Positions 8,463 through 16,014 of a DNA stretch of 64,000 bases are shown piece after piece. How positions within the stretch are numbered: the first letter of the stretch is position 1; each line of letters opens with the position of its first letter. Made by a program: the position numbers and the translations under genes. Under the pieces are notes generated by a model that saw only the letters and a program-made list of their open reading frames with translations, had not been told where the DNA came from and ran no database searches. The DNA is from GWC2-45-44 sp041661665 (GTDB taxonomy: Bacteria > Planctomycetota > Phycisphaerae > Sedimentisphaerales > UBA12454), in the NCBI GenBank assembly GCA_041661665.1, contig JBAZTW010000005.1, positions 1-64,000 on the forward strand, given 5' to 3'.

Positions 8463-9362
8463 TTAAGTTGAATGCAGTATAAGGCAAATGCCGACAATAA
8501 TACCGACGAGGGCGATTGCCTTGAGCGAAAGTCGAAGTTCTCGGAAAATTAGCCCCCCCACGACAAATGAAATTGCAATGCAGCTTGCCCGTATAGTTGA
8601 AAGCAGCGAAACAAGAGCCTGCGGATTACTCATTGCGCGAAAATACAGCATATCTGCGGCTATCAGAAGAACAGCGATAACAGGAATGCTCCATCGCCAG
8701 ACGAAAGGCGTGTGTTTTTTTCTGTTCGGCAGCCAGAACAGCAAGACTACGCTTGCCAGCACCGGCACAATATAAATCGAAAACCACGCTTGCAAAACGA
8801 GCGGATTGCATCGCAGGGTCTGAAGCAGATATTTATCGTACATTCCGCAGGAGGCTCCCAGTATGGCTGCAAGCAAAATACACAGTATCCATTTGTTGCT
8901 GTAAAAAATTATACCTTCCTTTTTTCCGACGGCTGAAAACCAGTAATATGAAATCGCCATAACTGCAAAACCGAGGTATTGCATAGCGTTGAGGTGTTCG
9001 TGAAAAATTATCAGCGCACCGATGAGCGTCCAGACCGGCCCAGTTGCGCCAACAGGCGAGGCAATAGAAATCGGCAGATTTTTTACAGCCAGATAGCTAA
9101 GCACCNNNNNNNNNNCAAGCAGAGTCTTGGCGAGTATGTGCAGGTGGATTGAAAAATCAGCGTGGGGAATAAACAGGCTGACCCTGTGCATATAATCCGG
9201 CGCGAATCGCGACAGTAAAATTACAGGGAGAACCAATAACGCACCGCATACCGTTGCCAGAAACAGAACTGGTAGAGTGGCGTTTTGCTTTAAAGCGTGT
9301 TTTCTGCTAACATCGTAAAAGCCGAGAAAACAGGCTGACATTATGCCGAGGTATAACCACAT
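8463..9362 (-). CDS. EamA/DMT-family transporter, crossing an assembly gap
   Basis: The protein of about 300 residues has ten hydrophobic helices in two EamA-like halves (VLSYLAVKNLPISIASPV ... GPVWTLIGALIIF in the first, matching motifs in the second). It belongs to the drug/metabolite transporter superfamily; the substrate cannot be read. Ten Ns at 9106-9115 fall inside it, and the frame is open on both sides. The ATG at 9362 (MWLYLGIMSACFLG) opens directly on the first helix. An upstream in-frame ATG would add 36 non-hydrophobic residues encoded by spacer repeats, so I rejected it. No clear Shine-Dalgarno sequence supports the chosen start. Confidence 0.75.
   Translation of the reverse strand: MWLYLGIMSACFLGFYDVSRKHALKQNATLPVLFLATVCGALLVLPVILLSRFAPDYMHRVSLFIPHADFSIHLHILAKTLLXXXXVLSYLAVKNLPISIASPVGATGPVWTLIGALIIFHEHLNAMQYLGFAVMAISYYWFSAVGKKEGIIFYSNKWILCILLAAILGASCGMYDKYLLQTLRCNPLVLQAWFSIYIVPVLASVVLLFWLPNRKKHTPFVWRWSIPVIAVLLIAADMLYFRAMSNPQALVSLLSTIRASCIAISFVVGGLIFRELRLSLKAIALVGIIVGICLILHST
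9106..9115. other. assembly gap (10 N)
   Basis: Ten ambiguous bases interrupt the transporter gene. The reading frame happens to stay open across exactly ten bases, but ten is a common placeholder length, so the true distance may differ by a few bases. Confidence 0.99.
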
Positions 9363-9451
9363 ATAGCAGTCAGTAGTTGATAAATGATGAACACACTTCC
9401 ACTGTGAGCGGCTTAATAAGCCATCTATTGATTGTCCTGGAAATGTAAAAT

Positions 9452-9482
9452 AAAAGCCCCGTTTTAACACAGGGCTTTTCGG
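9452..9482 (-). terminator. terminator of cold-shock gene 1
   Basis: Eight-bp arms AAAAGCCC and GGGCTTTT flank a 12-base loop, 20 bases past the stop codon of the cold-shock gene. T residues follow on both strands, so it could act in either direction. Confidence 0.75.
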
Positions 9483-9500
9483 TTTTTAAACGGACAAACC

Positions 9501-9704
9501 TTAGGCAGGTGTTACGTTTGTAGCGCAGGGGCCTTTTTTGCCCTGTCCAACTTCAAACTTAACCTTCTGGCCTTCGTCAAGAGATGCATAACCGGAAACT
9601 TTTACTTCAGAATGATGGACGAACAAATCAGAGCCGCCCTCGTCTGGTGTAATGAATCCGAATCCTTTGCTTGCGTTAAACCACTTTACTGTTCCTGTAC
9701 TCAC
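9501..9704 (-). CDS. cold-shock protein, CspA family (copy 1)
   Basis: The 67-residue single OB-fold RNA chaperone has both nucleic-acid binding motifs, KGFGFI (RNP1) and LFVHHSEV (RNP2). It starts at GTG with AGGAG seven bases upstream. It ends in GPCATNVTPA like the second copy at 47443-47646, and the two differ at only about a dozen positions. The leader carries a hairpin at 9727-9767 also found before copy 2, so expression is probably controlled after transcription, perhaps by temperature. The gene has its own terminator. Confidence 0.95.
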   Translation of the reverse strand: MSTGTVKWFNASKGFGFITPDEGGSDLFVHHSEVKVSGYASLDEGQKVKFEVGQGKKGPCATNVTPA

Positions 9705-9726
9705 TTTAATACTCCTAAAAAACTTT

Positions 9727-9767
9727 ATCTCTCAAAATTTAATTTATGGGGGATACTACCGAGAGAT
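9727..9767 (-). promoter_or_regulatory. leader hairpin of cold-shock gene 1
   Basis: On the transcribed strand ATCTCTC and GAGAGAT are perfectly complementary around a 27-base loop, ending about 14 bases before AGGAG. The loop contains AGTAT and an AT-rich stretch. The identical arms, with the same 27-base loop, precede cold-shock gene 2 (47688-47728). Upstream, TAGTAT at 9795-9800 is only a weak -10 candidate. Confidence 0.65.
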
Positions 9768-9925
9768 GAAATAATAAGCCCTAAACTTTTACTAATACTA
9801 AAACTACTCCGAGAAAAACAAACTTTTCATCATTGATAACATATTCGGCAGAGATATGCAACAAAAAATATCGTTTTAACAGAAAAATTTTATAAAATAG
9901 GGCGAAAACAAGACAGTCTATGTCT

Positions 9926-10840
9926 TTATGGTGTTTTTGACAGTAAAGCATTTCTTTTCAATTGTCGAAGGCCTGTGCGAAATATGGCAGAATCGGCGAA
10001 AACAGCGTCAAAATCGCTTTTTGACCATTTAAAAATTTCTTTAGCGGTCAAATTCAGCCTTTGGGCGGAAAGTTTAAAACCTTTGTTTTTGCAAATAGGG
10101 GTTTTTTTATTATATGGACAGGCTTTTATACAGGTGTCGCAGCCGAAAATATAATTTATCTTAGGTTTCAATTTTTTAGCGATTCTGCCTTTATGCTCGA
10201 TAGTTAGATAACTGACGCATTTGTTCGCATTGAACGGCTGACCTTCGGAGATTGCGCCGGTGGGGCAGGCAGTGAGGCATTTATCGCATTTGTCGCAGTA
10301 ATCTTTTTGCGGCAGGGGGCTGTCGGGTTCTAACGGCAAATTTGTAATTAGTTCACCAAGAAGCAGGAACGAGCCGATTTGAGGATTTGTGAGCAGGCAG
10401 TTTTTGCCGATGAAACCAAGACCTGCGCGTTGGGCTAATGCTTTTTCGGCAAGCGGCGCCGAATCGACGCAGATTTTGAATTTTAAATTTTTGTCTATTT
10501 CTTTTTTTATGAACTCGGCAAGAGCGGTAAGTTTTTGTTTTATGAAAGTGTGATAATCCTGATAGAGAGCGTAAGAGGCGATTATGTTTGAAAATTTAGC
10601 AGGCTTGTAATTTATCGCTGCGCATATTGCAGATTTTGCGCCGGGCATAAGCAGGGCGGGATTAAAGCGTTTTTCGATGTTATTTTGCAGCCAGGCCATT
10701 TTGCCATGATTGCCGGCGGCGAGCCAGTCTTTGAAATATTCGATTTTGTCAGCGTCGAGCGGCTCTGCGGACGTTATGCCTACAAGGTCGAAACCTAAGT
10801 CGTGAGCCTTTTGCTTGATTTTATATACTGTATGAGGCAT
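9926..10840 (-). CDS. queG: epoxyqueuosine reductase
   Basis: The 304-residue protein catalyses the last step of queuosine synthesis in tRNA, reducing epoxyqueuosine with cobalamin and two [4Fe-4S] clusters. The first cluster motif is CDKCDKCLTACPTGAI and the second is CDTCIKACPYNK. The N-terminal domain has the family pattern GITSAEPL and DWLAAGNHGKMAWL. It is of the short form, ending soon after the second cluster without a HEAT-repeat extension. No other queuosine gene is nearby. Confidence 0.93.
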   Translation of the reverse strand: MPHTVYKIKQKAHDLGFDLVGITSAEPLDADKIEYFKDWLAAGNHGKMAWLQNNIEKRFNPALLMPGAKSAICAAINYKPAKFSNIIASYALYQDYHTFIKQKLTALAEFIKKEIDKNLKFKICVDSAPLAEKALAQRAGLGFIGKNCLLTNPQIGSFLLLGELITNLPLEPDSPLPQKDYCDKCDKCLTACPTGAISEGQPFNANKCVSYLTIEHKGRIAKKLKPKINYIFGCDTCIKACPYNKKTPICKNKGFKLSAQRLNLTAKEIFKWSKSDFDAVFADSAIFRTGLRQLKRNALLSKTP

Positions 10841-10859
10841 AAGTTATACGCACCTGTCG

Positions 10860-10937
10860 CTGTCGCTCCAGGCTCTGTTTTTATGACCGGTCGCTTACGC
10901 TCGCGGCTCTGAACCCCCACCGCGGGGGTGGGGGCTA
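10860..10937. repeat. GC-rich palindromic repeat
   Basis: Between queG and phoU lies a spacer with GGTCGCTTACGCTCGCGGCT and a CCCCCAC...GTGGGGG hairpin followed by GCTAAACACC. A degenerate relative sits at 61660-61764 and a shorter one at 7502-7522. It contains no gene. Confidence 0.6.
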
Positions 10938-10943
10938 AACACC

Positions 10944-11609
10944 TTAATATTTTGAGACGTTTATTTTCTGCATTGAGCCTGTAACAAGAAAAACGGTGCG
11001 TTCGCAGATATTGGTTACTCTGTCGGCGATACGTTCAAAATTGTGCGATGCCCATATAAGATAGGTTGCGTTGGTTATGGTATCAGGCTTTCCAATCATA
11101 CACGACAGTAATTCGTGATATGTCTTTTCGTATAGTTTATCAACCTCGTCATCTTCATCGCAAATTTTCGCAGCCAGGTCGCTGTCGCGTTCTATAAACG
11201 CTTTGAGGCTTCTATTGAGCATATCAAGGCCCTTATCGGCCATTTGAGGAATATCCGCAAGCGGCTTTACCAGGGGCTCTTTTCCTAACATAATGACGAT
11301 TTTGGCGACACCCTCGGCATAATCGCCGATTCTTTCCAAATCCGTAATGATGTTCATAATCGCAATTATTTCCCTTAAATCCGAGGCGACCGGCTGCTGA
11401 AGAGCGATTAGATTGATGCAGTTTTCCTCTGTTTCCCAGCGTTTGCGATTTATTATCATATCATCGTCAACGATTTTTTTTGCGGCATCGACATCGCGGT
11501 CTTTAAGAGCAGAAATTGCGCGACCGACTGCGGCGGAAACCGTACAGCCCAAGTCCATCATCTCGTTTTCGAGCTTGTTTATATGTTTTCTGAAACGTTC
11601 TCTTGCCAT
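10944..11609 (-). CDS. phoU: phosphate transport regulator PhoU
   Basis: The 221-residue helical protein represses PhoR signalling when the Pst transporter is saturated and limits phosphate uptake. Two PhoU repeats are visible; metal-binding acidic signatures occur in DLERIGDYAEGVA and NFERIADRVTNICE. The start ATG has AGGAG nine bases upstream. It is the last gene of the pst operon, 15 bases after the second pstB. The N-terminal MARERFRKHINKLENEMMDLG is typical. Confidence 0.95.
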   Translation of the reverse strand: MARERFRKHINKLENEMMDLGCTVSAAVGRAISALKDRDVDAAKKIVDDDMIINRKRWETEENCINLIALQQPVASDLREIIAIMNIITDLERIGDYAEGVAKIVIMLGKEPLVKPLADIPQMADKGLDMLNRSLKAFIERDSDLAAKICDEDDEVDKLYEKTYHELLSCMIGKPDTITNATYLIWASHNFERIADRVTNICERTVFLVTGSMQKINVSKY

Positions 11610-11624
11610 AATAATATACTCCTA

Positions 11625-12401
11625 TTAGCCGAATCGGCCTGTTATGTAATTTTCAGTTAGTTTTTCTTTCGGATTCGTGAACACCTGCGTAGTTTCGCCG
11701 AATTCCACAAGTTCTCCTATATACAGAAAGCCGGTATAGTCTGACACTCTTGCGGCCTGCTGCATATTGTGAGTTACAATCACAAGGGAATAATCATTGC
11801 GTAAAATTCTTAAAAGTTCTTCGATTTTCAGCGTCGCCATCGGGTCGAGAGCCGAGCAGGGTTCGTCGAGCAGGATTATTTCCGGCTTCAAGATTAGAAC
11901 TCTGGCAATGCAGAGCCTCTGCTGCTGCTCAAGCGTGAGCGACCTTGCGTTTTTGCTGAGTTTATCTTTCAGGTCGTCCCACAAGCCGACATGCTCGAGA
12001 CTGTTCTGGATTTCCGCCAGAATTTCATCTTTTTTACTGAGCATTCGATGTATGCGCAGGCCAAACCGGAGATTATCATATATTGATAAATTAAAAACGT
12101 TTGGTCTCTGAAAAACCATTCCTACTTTTTTTCGCAGAGCGATTAAGTCGATATCAGGGGACAGAACATTGCCGAGACGTTCATCGTTGTAAATAACTAA
12201 TCTGCCTTCGAGCCTTGTGCCTTCCACAAGGTCGTTCATTCGGTTAAAACATCGCAGAAGCGTCGATTTGCCGCAGCCAGAAGGGCCGATGATAGCGGTG
12301 ATGTTTTTGTCGGGGATTTTCATACTGATATTCTTCAGCGCCTGAAAATCGCCGTAAAACAAATTCAGGTCAAAAGTTTCTATTGATGTTTTAAATTTCA
12401 T
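11625..12401 (-). CDS. pstB: phosphate ABC transporter ATPase PstB, degenerate signature motif
   Basis: The 258-residue nucleotide-binding subunit belongs to the Pst phosphate importer. Walker A is GPSGCGKST (39-47), the Q-loop is VFQRP with Q98, Walker B is IILLDEP (D179, E180) and the H-loop is VTHNM (H211). The ABC signature is not LSGGQ but LTLEQ (155-159), inside SLTLEQQQRLCIAR. I confirmed this in the DNA. A second, adjacent PstB has an intact signature but lacks the Q-loop Gln and H-loop His. The two lesions complement each other, so these probably form a heterodimer with one working site. It lies 4 bases after the other pstB and 15 before phoU. Confidence 0.93.
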   Translation of the reverse strand: MKFKTSIETFDLNLFYGDFQALKNISMKIPDKNITAIIGPSGCGKSTLLRCFNRMNDLVEGTRLEGRLVIYNDERLGNVLSPDIDLIALRKKVGMVFQRPNVFNLSIYDNLRFGLRIHRMLSKKDEILAEIQNSLEHVGLWDDLKDKLSKNARSLTLEQQQRLCIARVLILKPEIILLDEPCSALDPMATLKIEELLRILRNDYSLVIVTHNMQQAARVSDYTGFLYIGELVEFGETTQVFTNPKEKLTENYITGRFG

Positions 12402-12405
12402 AATA

Positions 12406-13161
12406 TTATCCGAACCTGCCGGTTATATAATCGTCTGTCTGTTTATTTTTTGGATTGGTGAACAAGGTATCAGTGTCGTCAATCTCCACAAGTTCACCCA
12501 TAAGGAAAAATGCGCACCGCTCGGTCGCGCGGGCGGCCTGCTTTGTGTTATTCGTAACGAGTATCTGCGTATAATCTTTTTTAAGCTGCTGCATCGCGTC
12601 TTCTACTTTTGCCGTTGAAATGGGGTCGAGTCCGGAACAAGGTTCATCGTAAAGTATTACTTCCGGCTCAACTGCGAGAGTGCGGGCGATGCAAAGCCGC
12701 TGCTGCTGGCCGCCGGAAAGTTTTGTGGCGGGGGTGTCGAGTCTGTCTTTTACCTCGTCCCAGAGGTACGCTTTTTTAAGACTGGTTTCGACAATTTCAT
12801 CGACAGCTTTTTTGTTTGTTATGCCGTGTACTTTCGGGCCGTAAGCGACGTTTTTATAAATAGTTACCGGCAGGACGTGGGGCATAGCGAAAATAATTCC
12901 GACTTTTTTCCGCAGGGTATTTGCGTTTATTTTTTTTACATCAACACCTTCCAGAAGTATTTCACCCTGTTGTCTGTAAGACAAATTCAGGTCGTTAAGT
13001 CTGTTGATTGCACGCAGAAAAGTTGTTTTGCCGCTGTTGGCGGGGCCGATGATGCCGAGAATTTCATTTTTATAAATCTCTATGTTCAGATTTCTCAACA
13101 CGGCAAGTCCATCATAGGAGCAAGTCAGATTATTGGTTTTTATAGCGGCGCTGCTTACCAT
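12406..13161 (-). CDS. pstB: phosphate ABC transporter ATPase PstB paralog, altered Q-loop and H-loop
   Basis: This 251-residue PstB paralog has Walker A GPANSGKTT (39-47), an intact signature LSGGQ (148-152) and Walker B VILYDEP (D172, E173). The Q-loop reads IIFAMP, with alanine at position 92 where glutamine is expected. The H-loop reads LVTNNT, with asparagine at 204 instead of histidine. Codons GCT and AAT are unambiguous in the sequence. These changes would cripple its own ATP site, while its signature could complete the site of the neighbouring PstB. The start overlaps the pstA stop by 7 bases, showing translational coupling. Confidence 0.93.
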   Translation of the reverse strand: MVSSAAIKTNNLTCSYDGLAVLRNLNIEIYKNEILGIIGPANSGKTTFLRAINRLNDLNLSYRQQGEILLEGVDVKKINANTLRKKVGIIFAMPHVLPVTIYKNVAYGPKVHGITNKKAVDEIVETSLKKAYLWDEVKDRLDTPATKLSGGQQQRLCIARTLAVEPEVILYDEPCSGLDPISTAKVEDAMQQLKKDYTQILVTNNTKQAARATERCAFFLMGELVEIDDTDTLFTNPKNKQTDDYITGRFG

Positions 13162-14003
13162 ATTTTTTTCTTTCGATAGTGAGCGCGAAGTATAATGCTC
13201 ACGATGTTCATTAAAAAGACCAGGGCTATCAGCACAAAGGCGGTTGCAAAACTGATTTCAGTCGGCATATTCGGCACCTGCGTCGAAATAACGTAAAGGT
13301 GATACGGCAGAGCCATAACCTGGTCGAATACGGAATGCGGCAGACGCGGCAGAAAGAACGCGGCGGCGGTAAAAAGTATCGGCGCCGTTTCGCCCGCTGC
13401 TCTGCTCAGACTCAATACCGTACCTGTCAGAATGCCGGGCATTGCATAAGGCAGTACGCAATAGCGTGTTGTCTGCCATTTCGATGCGCCCAGCGAAAGA
13501 CTTACTTCTCTGAAAGTAGCAGGGACGGATTCAAGAGCTTCTTTTGTAGCGGTAACAATGACCGGCAGACTCATTATCGCAAGGGTCAGCGAACCTGCGA
13601 GAATTGACGTTCCGAATTTAAAAAACATTACAAACAGAGTAAAGCCGAAAAGGCCATACACGATGGACGGTATGCCTGAAAGATTTACAACGGATAATTT
13701 AATCATTCGTGTAAATAAATTGTCTTTTGCGTATTCAACAAGATAAACGGCTGAGAGTATTCCCACCGGCAGCGAGCAAATCATTGTGCCTGCAATAAGG
13801 AGCAAAGTGCCGATAATCGCAGGGAATATGCCTCCTTCTTTCATTCCGTTTCGCGGATTCTGTGAAATAAATTCCCACGATACAGCGCTGATTCCATTTT
13901 TGAAAATATACGCGATAATCAGCACAATCGGCACGACAACCAGAAAGGCTATCAGGCCGAGAATCGCAAAGGCAACATTCTGACGTATTTTCGCAGCGGT
14001 CAT
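13155..14003 (-). CDS. pstA: phosphate ABC transporter permease PstA
   Basis: The roughly 282-residue inner-membrane permease has six hydrophobic helices. The binding-protein-dependent transport signature is EVSLSLGASKWQTTRYCVLPYAMPG, given here in two parts: EVSLSLGASKWQ then TTRYCVLPYAMPG. It pairs with PstC to form the phosphate channel. I prefer ATG 14003 (MTAAKIRQN); an in-frame TTG at 14018 lacks a ribosome site. A repeat-filled gap of 130 bases separates it from pstC, unusual inside this otherwise tight operon. Confidence 0.93.
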   Translation of the reverse strand: MTAAKIRQNVAFAILGLIAFLVVVPIVLIIAYIFKNGISAVSWEFISQNPRNGMKEGGIFPAIIGTLLLIAGTMICSLPVGILSAVYLVEYAKDNLFTRMIKLSVVNLSGIPSIVYGLFGFTLFVMFFKFGTSILAGSLTLAIMSLPVIVTATKEALESVPATFREVSLSLGASKWQTTRYCVLPYAMPGILTGTVLSLSRAAGETAPILFTAAAFFLPRLPHSVFDQVMALPYHLYVISTQVPNMPTEISFATAFVLIALVFLMNIVSIILRAHYRKKKIW

Positions 14004-14021
14004 TTTTTTAGTATCCAATAA

Positions 14022-14118
14022 ACAGTAGTTAGCAGCCAGTAGAAGGAATCGCCTGACGGCGAAACTATTTTACGCTGGATTCCCGCTTTCGCGGGAATGA
14101 CAAGTCGTATCTGGCACA
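14022..14118. repeat. long dispersed repeat inside the pst operon
   Basis: Between pstC and pstA lie CAGTAG-type heptads, a GGAATCGCC-N-GGCGAAA palindrome and the hairpin ATTCCCGCTTTCGCGGGAAT. About 75 bases match, on the opposite strand, the spacer at 59513-59590, including the flanking TACGACTTGTC and CAGCGTAAAATAG. The ATTCCCGCNNNNGCGGGAAT core is common in many bacterial genomes. Confidence 0.85.
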
Positions 14119-14136
14119 TGACTAAAGTATTATAAT

Positions 14137-15006
14137 TTATTTTAAATTCCTATGAGCACAAAGCTCAGCAAAGATATTTATGATAAATGTTATTATAAAC
14201 AGAACGAGGCCTACGGCAAACAATGCGAAATAATGTTCTGAACCTCGGACGGTTTCGCCCATTTCGCCGGCAATTGTAGCAGTGAGAGTTCTTAACGGCT
14301 GAAGAATCGAAGTGGGCATAACCGGAGCGTTGCCTGTAACCATCATAACAACCATCGTTTCGCCGATTACTCTGCCGATGCCGAGCATTATAGCGGCGAT
14401 TATACCCGATGAAGCAGCCGGCAGTATAATCCTCCATAGGGTTTGCCATCTTGTTGCACCGAGGCCGGTCGCGGCCTCTCTATAACTCCTCGGTACGCCG
14501 ACTAAGGCATCTTCCGACATACTTATTATCGTCGGCAGAGCCATAAACGCTAAAAGCAGACTGCCTGTAAGGCCGCACATTCCTGTCGATAAATGAAATG
14601 TGCCTCTCATAAAAGGCCCCAGCCAGATGATTCCGATAAATCCCAAAACGACGCTTGGAATAGAAGCGAGAATTTCCACAAGAGATTTGAGAGTACCTTT
14701 GACGGATTTCGGGGCAACTTCTGCGATGAACATTGCCGTGCCAACGCCTAACGGTACGCTGATAAAAATGGCGGCAATAGTTACATATAAAGAGCCGAGG
14801 AAAAGCGGCATTATGCCGAATTTTGCAGGGTCGGAAACCGGCAGCCAGTTTTTTCCGAAAAGGAACGAGCCGACTGAATGGCTTCTAAAAAGCGAGAGCG
14901 AATCTTTCAGCAAAAACAAAAAAATAAGAAAAACAAACGCGATAACGAGGAAGCCGCTAAGCCTTATGCACAGTTCAATGATAAATTCACTGGGTTTTTT
15001 CCGCAC
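14137..15006 (-). CDS. pstC: phosphate ABC transporter permease PstC
   Basis: The 289-residue permease has six membrane segments and the transport signature REAATGLGATRWQTLWRIILPA (shown as REAATGLGATRWQ plus TLWRIILPA). I choose GTG 15006 because AGGAG lies six bases upstream; the TTG at 15012 would touch that site. The start lies inside the 3' end of pstS, giving a 20-base overlap and likely translational coupling. Confidence 0.93.
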   Translation of the reverse strand: MRKKPSEFIIELCIRLSGFLVIAFVFLIFLFLLKDSLSLFRSHSVGSFLFGKNWLPVSDPAKFGIMPLFLGSLYVTIAAIFISVPLGVGTAMFIAEVAPKSVKGTLKSLVEILASIPSVVLGFIGIIWLGPFMRGTFHLSTGMCGLTGSLLLAFMALPTIISMSEDALVGVPRSYREAATGLGATRWQTLWRIILPAASSGIIAAIMLGIGRVIGETMVVMMVTGNAPVMPTSILQPLRTLTATIAGEMGETVRGSEHYFALFAVGLVLFIITFIINIFAELCAHRNLK

Positions 15007-15913
15007 CGGCAACTCCTAACGGTACAAACCCTGTTTCACTAAACTGCTTCTGACCTGCGGGGCTTAAGGTGAAATCTATAAATTGTTTAACCGCTCCCTT
15101 AGGCTCGCCGTTGGTATAAAAGTAAAGCAGCCTTGAAAGCGGATACTCGCCGCTGCGAACAGTCTCAGCGTTTGGCGGAAAAAATTTATCTGTCCTGGCA
15201 ACCGAAATAGTTTTTGTTCTGTCTGAAAGATAACCCATTCCGAGATAACCAATTGCGCCCTCATTATTTGCCGCCTCTTCGACGATTGCCTGTGAAGAAG
15301 ACAGCAGGAGGGTTTGTGGAGAAAATTCCATAGTGCTTTTCTTGTCGCCGAGCTGTATTACTTCTTCCTTGAAGTGGGCATAAGTGCCGGAGCTTACCTC
15401 TCTGGAAAGCGTAACGATAGCAATGTCTTTGCCGCCGAATTCCTTCCAGTTTTTTGCCTTGCCTGTGAAAATATTGTGAAGGTCATTTATGGTAAGTTTA
15501 TCTATCTGGTTGTTTTTGTTGATGATTAACGCTACGCCGTCGTGAGCTACGGGAATTTCTTTCGGGAAAACTCCCTGTTTTTTTGCCTGCTCTATTTCCT
15601 TTGGCATCATTTCTCGCGAAGCCGAGGCAATATCGCAGGACTTGCTGATTAGCGAAGCGACCCCAACCCCAGAACCGCCGCCGGTAACGGATACAAATAC
15701 GCCAGGGCTGGTTTTCATAAACTCTTCGCTTACTTTTTGGGCGGCATTGACAAGAGTATCCGAGCCTTTTATCTGGATTGTACCTTGCGTGTCATTACTG
15801 TCGGCCACCTTGCCGCAACCGGCAAAAAAGGCTGTTGAGATTAGTATAAACGCCATCCATACATAAGTTTTTTTCATCTTCCGGATTCTATCTGCGAGTG
15901 ATAAAGTTGTCAA
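14987..15913 (-). CDS. pstS: phosphate-binding lipoprotein PstS
   Basis: The 308-residue periplasmic phosphate receptor has an N-terminal lipoprotein signal with lipobox FFAGC, and phosphate-binding loops around KGSDTLVN, GGGSGVG, SREVSSGTY and a C-terminal domain. TTG 15913 has a good AGGAG seven bases upstream, but the next in-frame ATG (15877, MKKTYVW) gives a more typical signal peptide. TTGACA and TAGAAT with a 17-base spacer fall exactly between the two starts, so an internal promoter giving a nearly leaderless transcript is possible. It is the first pst gene, 101 bases after the porin. Confidence 0.94.
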   Translation of the reverse strand: MTTLSLADRIRKMKKTYVWMAFILISTAFFAGCGKVADSNDTQGTIQIKGSDTLVNAAQKVSEEFMKTSPGVFVSVTGGGSGVGVASLISKSCDIASASREMMPKEIEQAKKQGVFPKEIPVAHDGVALIINKNNQIDKLTINDLHNIFTGKAKNWKEFGGKDIAIVTLSREVSSGTYAHFKEEVIQLGDKKSTMEFSPQTLLLSSSQAIVEEAANNEGAIGYLGMGYLSDRTKTISVARTDKFFPPNAETVRSGEYPLSRLLYFYTNGEPKGAVKQFIDFTLSPAGQKQFSETGFVPLGVAGAEKTQ

Positions 15914-16014
15914 GAGTAAGCTCCTAATTTAAACAATGTTTATTTTCTTAAAGTTTTAATGCCTAATATGCCATATACATAGCAAGTTACCAGAGTTTTT
16001 TTATTTTAGATTCA

